Origin: Adiantum capillus-veneris
Taxonomy: Eukaryota; Streptophyta; Polypodiopsida; Polypodiales; Pteridaceae
Direction of reading: 5' to 3'
DNA length: 64,000 bases
Assembly: GCA_014529385.2 (NCBI GenBank)
Contig: CM043952.1
Location: 58,614,119-58,678,118 of the forward strand
Positions within the stretch are counted from its first letter, which is position 1. Each line of letters begins with the position of its first letter. The translations under genes and the position numbers were made by a program. This document shows, one piece after another, positions 23,399 through 33,560 of the stretch. The notes beneath the pieces were generated by a model. That model saw only the letters and a list, made by a program, of their open reading frames with translations. It did no database searches and was not told the DNA's origin.

Positions 23399-25385
23399 AT
23401 GACTGACAACAACACAGATGTATTCAAGATGTTTGCTATTGAGGACAGGTTGGATGGGGACAATTACTCTATGTGGGCTTATATGATGCAACTCGTTCTT
23501 GTGTCAAAGGGCGTCTAGAATACTGTGGAGGGCATTAATGTACGTCCTAGTTATGAGGATGTAGGCGATGTTGAGGATGTTGCACGTCTTGCTACAAGGA
23601 TTGCTACTATTGGAGTTGTTTTTCCTACGGCAGCACAAGCTCGTTGGGATATAAAGGATGCACAGGATCATGCATTGATTGCGTTGTCTGTGAAGCGCAC
23701 CATTGTTCCTCACATCCGTTCAGCAAAATCTGCAAAACAAGCTTGGGATATTTTGGTTGGTCTTTATGTAAGCCTCAATGAGGCTAAAATTTCTTTGATG
23801 CGTAAAGAGTTGGAGTCGAAGATTATGCATGAGGAAGATGATATGGAAACTTTCCTTACTAGTGTCAAGGATATCAATGAGCAACTTATTTCTGCAGGTG
23901 GAGTCATTTCAGACAGCTCCCTTGTGCAGACTATTCTTGATGCCTTACCAGATTCTTACCAGACTTTTGCTAGTACTCAGAGACTTACGACCCAAGGAAA
24001 TCCTGAAGTTGCCAAGTTTGATGCATTACGCACATTGCTATTGCAAGAGTTACTTTCCAGAAAAAACAAGACTAGAGAGCATGCAGTTGAACAGGCTTTT
24101 ATTGCTTCTCAAATAAAGGGTGGTAACAACAATGCAGCCACTTCTTATGGTTTTGCTACGAGTGGAAAAACTTCTATTCCTAATGCTTCCGCTGGCAGCA
24201 CTTCGTCTGGAAATTTTGGTGATAAGGGAAAAAATAATATGCGTTGCCATCAATTGTTCAAGCATTATCCTAAGTTGAAGGCCAAAGAGGCTAAGAAGAA
24301 AGAGGGTGATTCCACTACAATTGCTGGTTCCACTACAAATTTATCCATTGTTGAGTCTTCTGTGAAAGGAGACTGTGATGCTGATGTCGATGCAGAATGG
24401 TCTTTTAGCACAGAGTGCACTTACAATCCTGTTGTCCATGATGCATGCTTGTCAGTTGCTGTAGATTCACATGTGTGGTATTTTAACAGTGGTGCTACAG
24501 AGCACATTACCTCACATCATGAATTGTTCACCTCTCTTGAGTATGTCCCTCATGGGAATTCTGTTACTTGTGCCAACAATGCCTCTTATCCAGTTTAGGG
24601 AGTTGGAAAGATTGTGCTTACCGCTGCAAATGGAAATTCCTTCACACTTGTTGATGCACTTTATGTACCTGGGATCAAGAAGAATATCTTGTCTGTATCC
24701 GCACTCGCTAGACTTGGACTTGTAATCAAATTTGTGGATGACAGATGTACAGTTCATGATCTCAGTTTTGGTGATGAAATTGTTGTATCTGGCTTTTTGT
24801 GTCGTAGGCTATATAAGCTCACTTTGTATGACAGGTGTGGACAAAATTTTTCAAATACTGTTGCAAATTTAAGGGCTATTTCAGATGCAAAACTTTGGCA
24901 TGCACGTTTTGATCATCTGAATTTTGCCAGTTTGCTGCGTTTGTAGAAATATGATATGGTTGCTTCTTTGCCGCCTCTTGAAGCACCTGTCAAACATATT
25001 TGTGAAGGTTGTATTTTGGGTAAGATGCAACATTCTATGTTTCCAAAGAATGGTTCAGTTCGGGCCACATGCAGGTTGCAGCTTGTGCATAGTGATGTTT
25101 GTGGGCCCATCCAAACTCCGTCCTTGGGCAATTACCTTTACTTCGTGACTTTCATTGATGATTACTCCAGGCATGCATGGGTATTTCCGCTTAAAGAGAA
25201 GTCCGAAGTTTTTATGTGCTTCAAAAAATTTATGGCTATGGCTGAAAATGTCTCAAAATATACTATGGGCACCCTCCATTCCAATCGAGGGGGGGAGTAT
25301 ATGTCTCATGAATTTAATGCATTTCTGGCTAGTCATGGGATAAAGTGCCTTATACACCTTAGCAAAATGGTGTTGCTGAGATGAA
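23399..25385 (+). pseudogene. Copia B gag-protease-integrase
   Basis: The start chosen is the ATG at 23399, 250 bp after the primer site, giving MTDNNTDVFKMFAIEDRLDG. The gag is of the UBN2 type, with AKQAWDILVGLYV and DALPDSYQTFA. The zinc knuckle is degraded (CHQLFKHYPKL). The protease active site reads WYFNSGATEHIT, where Asp has become Asn. The pre-integrase LWHARFDHLN, zinc CEGC and first catalytic Asp (VHSDVCGP) are present; the second reads LHSNRGGEY, with Asp changed to Asn. In-frame stops lie at 23516, 24596 and 24944, and a frameshift occurs near 25340, before PYTP*QNGVAE. The active sites of both enzymes are lost. Confidence 0.9.
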
Positions 25386-26756
25386 ACATAGGCCATCATG
25401 TGTGCCACTTATGTACTAAACAGGTGTCCTACGAAAGTTTTGCAGTCTATTACTCCATATGAAGCATGGCATGATAGAAAGCCTTCTATTGAGCACATGC
25501 GTGTTTTTGGCTATTTGGCATATGCTTTGGTGCCACAAACACATTGCACAAAATTGATGATAAGGCTATCAAATGTATTTTTGTTGGTTATAGTGTTGAA
25601 AGCAAAGGTTACAGGTTGTATCATCCGCAAACAAAACGAATTATGGTTTCACGATATGTAGTGTTTGTGCAAGATTCTGTTCAGCCCTTATTGTCATGTA
25701 CTAGAGACAGTAATGTAGGCTCACAGCACATTCAACACACTTTGTTGCCCCTTTTCAGTGGTGGAAATACGAATGTAAGATCCAATGAGGCAAATGTACA
25801 GCCTATGGGGGTTCCTGAAAATGTTACAGATCAGCGTATTACTTATGCATATGTACATGATGTAATTGATGAGGAAAGGGATGAAAATGCGCAGGCTAGA
25901 GGTATGCCAAAATGGCTAGTGTACACTTTGCGTGACAGTACATTGGATGCACCTTTGTCTAGTTGTACTGGTCCAGGCTCTCACCATGCATCTTATGCAT
26001 CATATTGTTATGTTTTGGTTGTGTCTAGCTTACATGATGTTGAGGAGTCTCTATCTTTTGATGAAGAAAAAAATTCAAAAAATTGGATGGCTGCCATGCA
26101 ATCTGAATATGATGCACTCATAGAAAATGACACATGGACTTTATGTGATTTGCGTCCTGGCAAAAAAGACATTGGTACGAAGAGGGTTTACAAGTTGAAA
26201 TGCAAGCCGGATGGGGAGATCGATCGCCATAAGGCTCGACTTGTTGCAAAGGGTTATGCATAGTAAAAAGGCATAGATTATGAAGAGAATTTTTCTCCCA
26301 CTTGTCGTATGACTACTATGCATTTTCTGTGTGCATTGGAAGATCACTTTGGTTGGGATGTACATCAATCAAACATTGTTACTGCTTTTTTGAATGATGA
26401 CATATTTGAGGAAGTTTATGTAACGCAGCCTCGCGGTTTCGTCATAAAAGGACAAGAGGACAAAGTGTGTAGATGTAAGAAGGCTTTGTATGGGTTGAAG
26501 CAATCTCCGTGAGAAAGACGACACTCATTTGGTCAAAAGAAAGATGACACTCATTCGGTCAAATGAGGCTTTTGTAACAGTCCAACAGAAATCACATTGT
26601 ATATAAAGCGTGAGGGTGATTTACTTCTCATTGTGGTTCTTTATGTCGATGATTTGCTGATCATTGGACCAAATGAGAGACATATTGTTGAATTTAAGGC
26701 TGATTTGAATGCTAATTTCAAGATGAAAGATTTGGGGTTGTTGCATCATTAAGGGT
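25386..26756 (+). pseudogene. Copia B integrase C-terminus and reverse transcriptase
   Basis: After another frameshift the frame from 25544 gives IKCIFVGYSVESKGYRLYHP, the Copia integrase C-terminal block. The RT begins at about 26070 (NWMAAMQSEYDALIENDTW) and reaches HKARLVAKGYA. A double stop sits at 26261-26266 where GYAQ(Q)KGID is expected. RT continues with LNDDIFEEVYVTQPRGF and ALYGLKQSP, a stop at 26510, a small tandem repeat of GACACTCATT.GGTCAAA, and then LYVDDLL (YVDD codons 26642-26653). The coding sequence ends at about 26756. Confidence 0.88.
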
Positions 26757-27190
26757 TGTGCATAGATGTGAGCTACAACAGTTAGCCTTTGCTCATCTAG
26801 ATTTTCCAAATATTCAAGTCTTTCTGACAATTCACGTCGAGTTCACTCAAGATTCTGTACTACCCTTAATGTCGATAATATAAATTCTATTGGAAGTATG
26901 GCATCAAGACCATAAACAAGGTTAAAGGGTGTAGCATTTAAAGCTATTTTGAATGAAACTCGATAAGCCCATAGAGAAGCATGGAGATTCATTTCCCAGT
27001 ATGTCCTTCCTCAACTAACTACCTTAGTTAGTACGGAGATAAGAATTTTATTCGTATGCTTAGATTGTTCGTTTTCTTGTGGGTGACAGGGAGATGATTT
27101 GTTATGGATGACCATAAACTCATTAAGCAAATACTCGACTACCTCATTGAGGAAACGAGTTCCCCAATCACTGACAATTTCTATTGGCAG
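26757..27190 (-). pseudogene. Ty3/Gypsy integrase core fragment
   Basis: The minus strand reads LPIEIVSDWGTRFLNEVVEY, the second catalytic Asp region, then SSPCHPQENEQSKHTNKIL, which holds the third acidic position in a degraded 'PQxNGQxE' context. After a stop comes ASLWAYRVSFKIALNATPF and NLVYGLDAILPIE, the conserved 'AYR...TPF.LVYG.(E/D)A' block. It is truncated on both sides, by Copia C at 27190 and by Copia B at about 26756. Confidence 0.85.
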
Positions 27191-27508
27191 TGTTAGGAAA
27201 TAATACATAGCTAAATAGATTTTTAAGTAGATTACTTAATGGAGAGAGATAGATTTCACACACAAGAGATTATAGAGTAGAGAGAGAGAGAGAGAGAGAG
27301 AGAGTACACACGATATATGTGGTTCATCCAATGTACGCTACGTCCACGGGAAAGCAGCCACTCAATGGCTTTAGCACTTCAAAAGAAGAAGTAGTTTACA
27401 AAGGGATTAAACCCTTGATAGAGCTCCCACCTTGCTTCACTCTCACCACCTCACACTCACCTTGTTGCATCAACTTCACACTACGAAATGTGTATAGAAA
27501 TGGCCTCC

Positions 27509-27516
27509 TTTTATAG
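27509..27516 (-). promoter_or_regulatory. Copia C LTR TATA box
   Basis: The minus strand reads GGCCTATAAAAGGAGGCC, a strong TATA context inside the LTR. Confidence 0.7.
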
Positions 27517-27635
27517 GCCAAAAGGGTTGCCCTCTCTTATGAGAGACAGCCATGTGTAGCCGCCCTTATGTGAATAAGTCCAAATCGGACCCTCCAATCC
27601 GCCCATGTGTGTCCGCCCTTGAGAAGACAAGTCCG

Positions 27636-27850
27636 CTTTTGAATTCGGCCACCGGCCATTGAATTCGGCCACCGGCCACCGGCCATTGACTTCCGGCCAC
27701 TGGCCACCAGCCATTGACTTCCGACCACTGGCCATCGGCCATTGACTACCGGCCACCGGCCACCGGCCATTGACTTCCGACCACCGGCCACTGTCCATTG
27801 ACTTCCGACCACCGACCATCGGCCATTGACTACCGGCCAACCGACCGGTT
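27636..27850. repeat. GC-rich minisatellite in the Copia C LTR
   Basis: About seven imperfect units of roughly 24-30 bp built from GGCCACCGGCCATTGACTTC. The open minus-strand frames across it (repeating GRWPV/SQWPM) are a by-product. A degenerate counterpart is found in the LTR of element G near 55480-55510. Confidence 0.9.
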
Positions 27851-28038
27851 GTTTTCCGACCACTTTTCGGCCGCCGTCCGACCTCGAAAGTTGCCCATGA
27901 TTCTTGTCCGTGAAAATTTTGGTTTCCGGTGAGTGATTTTCCTTCACGCACGATGGCTTCTCCTCATAATGGGGGCCTTACAAATGTGCGCTTTTACCAC
28001 AGAAAATTACAAGGGTAAATCAGGATCCATACTTAACA

Positions 28039-28050
28039 ATCTCCCACTTG
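28039..28050 (-). other. Copia C polypurine tract
   Basis: The minus strand reads CAAGTGGGAGAT immediately before the LTR start. Confidence 0.85.
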
Positions 28051-28098
28051 GAGATTGATCTCCAAACCAAACCTGTGACTGCTTTCCATTCTGGCTTC

Positions 28099-29239
28099 TT
28101 ATCCTTGAATGCCGATTGAAGATGAGCAAAAGCTCAACTTCTCCTTGTTGACCACCTTTGCAAACATGTCTGCAGGATTTTCACTTGTATGCACCTTTCC
28201 TAGCTTTAGCTGTCCGTCTTCCAAAAGAGTGCGTATGAAGTGATATCTCACCTCAATGTGCTTTGTCCTTGAATGAAAGGCTAAGTTCTTCGCAAGATGG
28301 ATAGCGCTTTGGCTATCACTGTACAAGACACAATTGTCTTGTTTGAATCCAAGCTCCTATAAGAATCTGTGAAGCCACAGAATTGCTTTGCTTGCCTCCG
28401 TCATTGCTACATACTCTGCTTCCGTGGTAGAAAGTGAAACCACTTTTTGCAGCTTTGAAGCCCAGCTTACTGCTGTGCCTCCAACCATGAACACATAGCC
28501 AGTAGTGCTCCTTCGAGTATCTTTGTCACCTGCCATATCTGCATCAGCATACCCTTCTAGAAAAATATCAGTTCCTCCAAAATACAAAGCATTTGTTGTT
28601 GTCCCTTTTACATACCTAAGTATCCACTTCACAGCTTGCCAATGCTCTTTACCTGGGTTGTCCATGAACCTACTCACAACTCCCACTTCATGTGCAATGT
28701 CTGGCCTTGTCCAGACCATATCATACATTAGAGAAGCTACCGTTGCAGCATATGGAACTTTAGACATATAGGCTATCTCCTCTTGTGTCTTTGGACACAT
28801 ATCCTTCGTTAGTTTAAAATGACCAGCCAAAGGTGTAGAAACTGGTTTTGCATTTTGCATTGCAAACCTTTCTAGTACCTTCTTGATGTAATCTTCTTGA
28901 GATAGATTTATTGTCTTCTTCGTCCTATCCCTTGATATTTTCATACCAAGTATCCTCTTTGCAGCACCTAAATCTTTCATTGAAAAAGATTTGGACAGCT
29001 CCTCTTTTAGGTGTTTGATGTCCTGCATGTTAGCACTTGCAATCAACATGTCATCAACATACAACATTAGGATGATGAATTTCCCATCTCCCAAATTCTT
29101 CGTGTAAACGCAGTGATCCGAGTTGCATCTTGTGAATCCATGATCCAACATCCATCGATCAAACTTCAAGTACCATTGTCTTGATGCTTGCTTTAAACCA
29201 TACAAGCTCTTCTTTAATCTGCAAACCATTTTCTCCTTA
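28099..29239 (-). pseudogene. Copia C reverse transcriptase (second part) and RNase H
   Basis: The frame starts in the solo LTR; Copia sequence begins GKEKMVCRLKKSLYGLKQ. The catalytic box LMLYVDDMLIAS is intact (YVDD codons 29050-29061). The thumb/connection (TPLAGHFKLTKDMCP, MYDMVWTRPDIA) and RNase H follow: GYADADMAGDKDTRRSTTGY, STTEAEYVAM, then after a single TAG at 28357-28359 SDSQSAIHLAKN and HTSENPADMFAKV. The frame is otherwise open to 28099. The TAG stands where Gln is expected (FL-Q-ELGFKQ). It belongs to the same polyprotein as 31247-33312. Confidence 0.92.
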
Positions 29240-29243
29240 CCGT
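29240..29243. repeat. Target site duplication (left) of the solo LTR
   Basis: CCGT, identical to 31243-31246. Removing the insertion plus one copy joins KGYEVNG and KEKMVCR in frame. Confidence 0.85.
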
Positions 29244-31242
29244 TGTCGAGAAATTTGCGGTCTTGCCAGGAAAGCACCGGGCTTATGGCTGTGAGAGTTT
29301 GTGAGAGAACTCAACAAAAACTATATGAAGGAGTTAAACCATAGATGCCATGAAGACTAGGGTTTGGAAAGAAGTGCAATCAAAGAAGACTCACCCTTTC
29401 TCTCTTGCACTCACACACACACAAAGAAAGAACGCAAAAGAGAATGTCAAAACAATACGAAGATGAAAACATCAAGGCTATGGTCATATCGTATCATGGG
29501 TAGTATGAAAGGGTTAATGGATGAGTTAATGGCATTCAATCTTGGGTGACCAAATAGGCTACGAATTGTTCTTTGGAATTGTAGTTTTGTGCTTACCATA
29601 ATATATATATTTTGTCTAGTGATTGGGATTAATTGTGTGTACAAATCCTCTTGGTTCATAGCAAGATAACTACGCTTACATCAAAAGAAAAATTATAGTC
29701 TATGAGAGGTAGTATGATGGGATCCGGTGATAGAAGTATTTCATTGAGCCTTTCAGGGCCGAAGAGAAACACTATACGTTGTTGAAAGTGTATTTTACGG
29801 CTAATCCATACGTTAATTCTAATAGATCGTACAGAGTGAAAGCGATAGAAATGATCATCATGTGGGTTATTCATCTAGGATAGTGTGTGAGAAATGTAGA
29901 TATGAGAGAAGTGAAGAGATGAGAAGTTTCCCTCCCAAGCCCTATTCTTGCCCGTAGGCAATAAGGATACTGCGGGGAGAGATGTACCTGTAGCAAAGAG
30001 AACCTAGAGAGGATGAATGAATGGGAGAGATAGGTTTGGTTAAGGAGATGAGATTAGATACATATATATAAGTTGGATTAGAGATGAAAATGAAAACAAC
30101 AAGAAATCAAGAAAACATCAATGTAGAACACATCTTACTTGAAACCCTTCGGCACCATTATTGATGGAGAGAGAAGAAGAGTGGATAATTCCACTTTGAT
30201 TGATACGCCAAGTACAACACCTTCTTTGATTAGAGTTGATCCTCCAAGGATGGCGTACAAGAATGGCTAGTTTTCCTCTAGGAGAAAGTGTAGGCTTGGG
30301 CTTATGTTAATGGGGCTAAGTACAATTAGGCATTACTACTCACTCCCTCAAGAATTCCTCTCATCAATGGCTTGAATGCTTGAGTTCCTTCCAAGGAAGA
30401 AGAGGTCCCCTTTTATAGGTGAAGGGAACCCACAAGGGTTTACACAAGAAGAGAGGAGCCAGTGTGAACAGGAATTGGAAAAGTTGGAAATGAGCTGTCC
30501 CTACATGATGTGGGCAGACTGGGGTCCAGTAGTTTGATCATATCTCCTCAACCGTAGCTCCAAATAAAAAAATAAAAATATGGGCAGAAACTTCAGCTCA
30601 TTAGCTACGATTTTTATTTTAAAATCATTCTCCAATTTGGATCGGAACCTTGTGTAAAAAATTCATCAAAATAGGGTCCATTTATGGCAGCAAAAGTCTT
30701 CATGTGGTCTCCTTAGCCTTGACTTTCATTTAATTCCCAAGGACACCTCATGCCATATGAAAGCATGACATTTCTCCTTGACAAAGTTTTGTAACCATGC
30801 TTGCAATAATGCATTAAAATAAGTGTATCTTTGAAATCATGCCACCTAGTGTCCCACTAGGATTTGATTCTCTCCTAGTAGCTATTTAAAAAGAAATATA
30901 AGAAAAGTATAAAAAATACATAGAATATATATATATTGGAGTTTACCCTAGATATAGGATCTAGCTAGGGTGTGAGATGATAATGAAATAGTAGAAATAA
31001 ATAATCAATGCTTTTTGCCCCAAGTTAAAAAGGCGAAGCTATTGATGCTTTTCCCATAGTATTTTCTGATGGTAAAGTAAGGATAGGTTACCCTTGAGAA
31101 AAATAATAGGATGAGATAGAAGGCTTATTATTATACTTAAATATGCATATGTACACTATAGGAAATATAATTATGGATCTAAAAGAATACAAGATAACTC
31201 TTGTAGCATGCGTTCCCACTATGTACGTGTCACAGCACGACA
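29244..31242 (-). mobile_element. Solo LTR (1999 bp) inside the Copia C reverse transcriptase
   Basis: In minus orientation it starts TGTCGTGCTGTGACACG and ends AAATTTCTCGACA, a TGTCG/CGACA inverted pair. It is flanked by CCGT on both sides. It has no internal coding region; the apparent frames are short. A minus-strand TATA box (CTATAAAAGGGG) lies at 30411-30418. Part of it (about 30500-30790) is homologous to 17536-17811, next to a Gypsy protease, so the family is probably Gypsy. Its size, lack of coding sequence and exact duplication suggest LTR-LTR recombination of a full element. Confidence 0.85.
30411..30418 (-). promoter_or_regulatory. Solo LTR TATA box
   Basis: The minus strand reads ACCTATAAAAGGGGACC. 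It indicates that the LTR is transcribed on the minus strand. Confidence 0.6.
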
Positions 31243-31246
31243 CCGT
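31243..31246. repeat. Target site duplication (right) of the solo LTR
   Basis: CCGT, matching 29240-29243. Confidence 0.85.
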
Positions 31247-33312
31247 TTACTTCATACCCCTTTGGTTGAAGCATGTAGATTTCCTCCTCTAAGTCACCAT
31301 GAGGAAATGCCGTATTTACATCCATTTGCTCGAGATTTAAATCATGAGCAGCCACAAGGCTTAAGACAAGCCTAATTGAGTTCATTTTTACAACAGGATA
31401 AAATATTTCATTGAAGTCAATACCTTTCTTTTGAGAAAACCCTTTTACCACAAGCATAGACTTGTACCTTTTCTTCCCACCTTCTTCTTCCTTCAGCTTG
31501 TATACCCATTTGTTTTGAAGTGCCCGCTTACCTTTAGGCAACTCAACCAACTCCCATGCTTGGTTGCGATGTAGTGAGTCCATCTCCACTTGCATGCTCT
31601 TCGTCCATTCTTCTTTGGATTCATGTTGCATAGCTTCTTCGTATGATTCCGGCTCTCCAGAATCTGAGATCAAGAGATGGTTGAAGGAAGGAACAAACCT
31701 TTCTAGAGGTCTACTTGCCCTTGTATATCTTCGGGGAATAGGTTGAGGCTCCTCATTTGGTTGACGTTGTTGCACGTTGTCACCGTTTGCAGTCCTTGAG
31801 TCTTCACGTTTGTACTCATCACCTGTTTCTTTTGTTTGTTTTCTTTCCAAGTAATCTTTGTACATATTTTGTTCATTAAAAATTACATCCCTACTCCTTA
31901 AGATTTTACCATCTTCAGGATTCCATAGGCGATACCCAAAGTCTCCTTCTCCATAGCCAATGAAGAAATACTTTTTGGACTTTGCATCTAGCTTTGATCT
32001 TAGGCTTCTATCTATGTGCATGAAAGCTTCACATCCAAACACTTTGAGAAATGCATAATTCATCGGTTTACCTGTCCATGCCTCTTCTGGAACTCCCCCA
32101 TCCAATGCCGTTGAGGGTGACCGATTGATTATGTACACAGATGTACTTACAGCTTCCGCCCAAAGCTCAAGTGGTAGGCATGCATGTAGCCGCATGCTTC
32201 GTGCTCGTTCCATGATTGTCCTGTTCATCCTTTCCGAAATCCCATTTTGTTGAGGTGTCCTTGGGGTTGTCCTATGCCTCCAAATGCCATTGCTAGCACA
32301 AAAGCTTTCAAAATCTTGGCTGCAGTATTTACCTTCATTGTCGGATCTGAGGCATTTAACCTTGGTACCTGTTTCATTCTCCACAAAGGCTTTCCACCTT
32401 TGAAATATGGAAAATACATCAGATTTATTCTTCATGACATAAACCCATGTTTTTCTAGTCGCATCGTCTATGAATGTTACATAGTACAATGAGCCACCAA
32501 GTGATGGTGTACTTGCAGGACCCCAAACATCAGAATGAACCAATTTAAGTTTTTTATTTTTTCTTTCATTTCCTGATTTTTGAAATTTTACCCTCTTTTG
32601 TTTACCATAAACACAATCTTCACAGAACTCTAAGTCCACTTCTTTCAAACCTGGTAGAAGCTTCTTTGTTTGAAGGATTTGCATTCCTTTGGCACTCATA
32701 TACCCAAGTCGGTAGTGCCACACCGCACAGTCAGCTTCTGTAGTTGCTGCACAAGCTGAAGGTTGCGTGCTAACAGTACACAAGTAAAGTGTACCGACTT
32801 TTTCTCCCTTGGCAACCACCAAAGATCCCTTTGAAATCTTCCACCGTTTGTTTCCGAATGCAATGTTGTGACCTTCATCGTCCAATTGTCCTGTAGAGAT
32901 AGAATTTATGCGAAGAGAAGGAACATGCCTAACATCTTTAAGCTTCCATTCATTTCCGTTAGCAGTTTTGATAAAAACTGTACCTTTGCTGACAATCTCA
33001 CAAGCTTCATCATCTCCCAAGTATACATACCCAAAATTACCTTTGATGTAGTCTTGGAAATGTTTCTTGTCTGGTGTCACATGGAATGAAGCCCCAGAAT
33101 CTACTATCCAAGAATTAGGCACATTGTCTAATGAGAGAATTAGAGCATCTTGCTCTACTTTACCTGCCACATTGGCCTCCGATGTTGGCTTGTTGTCTTG
33201 AGACTTTGTCTCCTTCTTCTTCTTGGACCAGCAATCCTTCTTGACGTGGCCCTTCTTGCCGTAGTTCCAACATTCAAGAACTGACTTTGTGCGTGACTTG
33301 CTCCGCCTTGAG
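31247..33312 (-). pseudogene. Copia C gag end, protease, integrase and start of reverse transcriptase
   Basis: Near 33260 the zinc knuckle reads ECWNYGKKGHVKKDC, with the second Cys changed to Tyr. From the Met at 33170 a 646-codon frame gives the protease WIVDSGASFHVTP (Asp24-Ser-Gly intact), pre-integrase VWHYRLGYMSAKG (second His changed to Tyr), zinc CEDC, and integrase Asp in VHSDVWGP, Asp in LRSDNEGKY and Glu in PQQNGISERMNRT. The catalytic D,D,E triad is therefore intact. RT begins with EEWTKSMQVEMDSLHRNQAW and reaches LEEEIYMLQPKGYEVNG. The last three apparent residues come from the solo LTR. The frame is clean over more than 2 kb, implying fairly recent activity. The start of gag is lost. 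Confidence 0.92.
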
Positions 33313-33560
33313 CGATCACGACCCTGTGCTAGATTGTTACATAAAAGGGAGATTGGTTAGGAAAGGTCTAGTGGATGGGGGTGCACAAATTTGCATCATC
33401 ACAGAGGGACTCATGCAAAAACTAGGCATGCACATCCATGAGACACCTGAAATTAAGGTCAAGATGGCAAACAATAGCAAGGCTAGGTGCGTAGGCATTT
33501 GTAAAAATGTTTTTGTGGAGGCCTTTGGCGTTAAGAAGGCAATGGATGTTTCACACACAC
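33313..33560 (+). pseudogene. Ty3/Gypsy protease fragment
   Basis: The frame reads DHDPVLDCYIKGRLVRKGL, then LVDGGAQICIITEGLMQKLG and KVKMANNSKARCVGICK. It is clearly homologous to the minus-strand protease at 18230-19285 (IYIDGGAQICVMSE; KIANNLKVQCVGV). Both have Asp-Gly-Gly at the active site. It is truncated at the left by Copia C and on the right after KKAMDV, where the frame becomes Ser/Pro-rich and ends at 33631. Confidence 0.75.

Larger units (their letters stand above)
22981..26756 (+). mobile_element. Truncated Ty1/Copia element 'B'
   Basis: It contains the end of a 5' LTR, a primer site, gag, protease, integrase and RT up to just past the YVDD box, in the standard Copia order. It ends abruptly at about 26756 against a Gypsy integrase fragment on the minus strand. 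RNase H and the 3' LTR are missing. Confidence 0.9.
27191..28038 (-). repeat. Copia C 3' LTR (848 bp)
   Basis: In minus orientation it starts TGTTAAGTATGGATCC and ends ATTATTTCCTAACA (TGTTA...TAACA). It carries a TATA box, a GA microsatellite (27277-27304) and a GC-rich minisatellite (27636-27850). The LTR at 55262-56047 is a diverged relative. Confidence 0.92.
27191..33312 (-). mobile_element. Ty1/Copia element 'C', 5'-truncated and split by a solo LTR
   Basis: Minus-strand order: end of gag with zinc knuckle, protease, integrase, RT (interrupted at 31243-29244), RNase H, polypurine tract and 3' LTR. Apart from the insertion there is a single nonsense codon (28357-28359). It is the best-preserved polymerase in the window. 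The 5' LTR and most of gag are absent, with the break near 33312 against a Gypsy fragment on the other strand. The upstream flank of the 3' LTR is GGCAG. Confidence 0.92.

Noticed and set aside
23399-26512. Stop-codon readthrough or an altered genetic code
   Set aside because: TAG, TAA and TGA all occur, each explained by a C-to-T or G-to-A change from the expected residue, and frameshifts are also present.
27636-27850. CRISPR-like array
   Set aside because: Units are contiguous, degenerate and without unique spacers, and the DNA is from a plant.
27511-27951. Two overlapping minus-strand frames with repeating GRWPV/SQWPM units
   Set aside because: They lie wholly inside the Copia C LTR minisatellite and arise from its unit length.
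29447-29874. Two similar minus-strand frames with PFILPMIRYDHSLDVFIFV-type ends
   Set aside because: They are an internal diverged repeat within the solo LTR (29244-31242), about 210 bp apart, with no domain and no second support as a gene.
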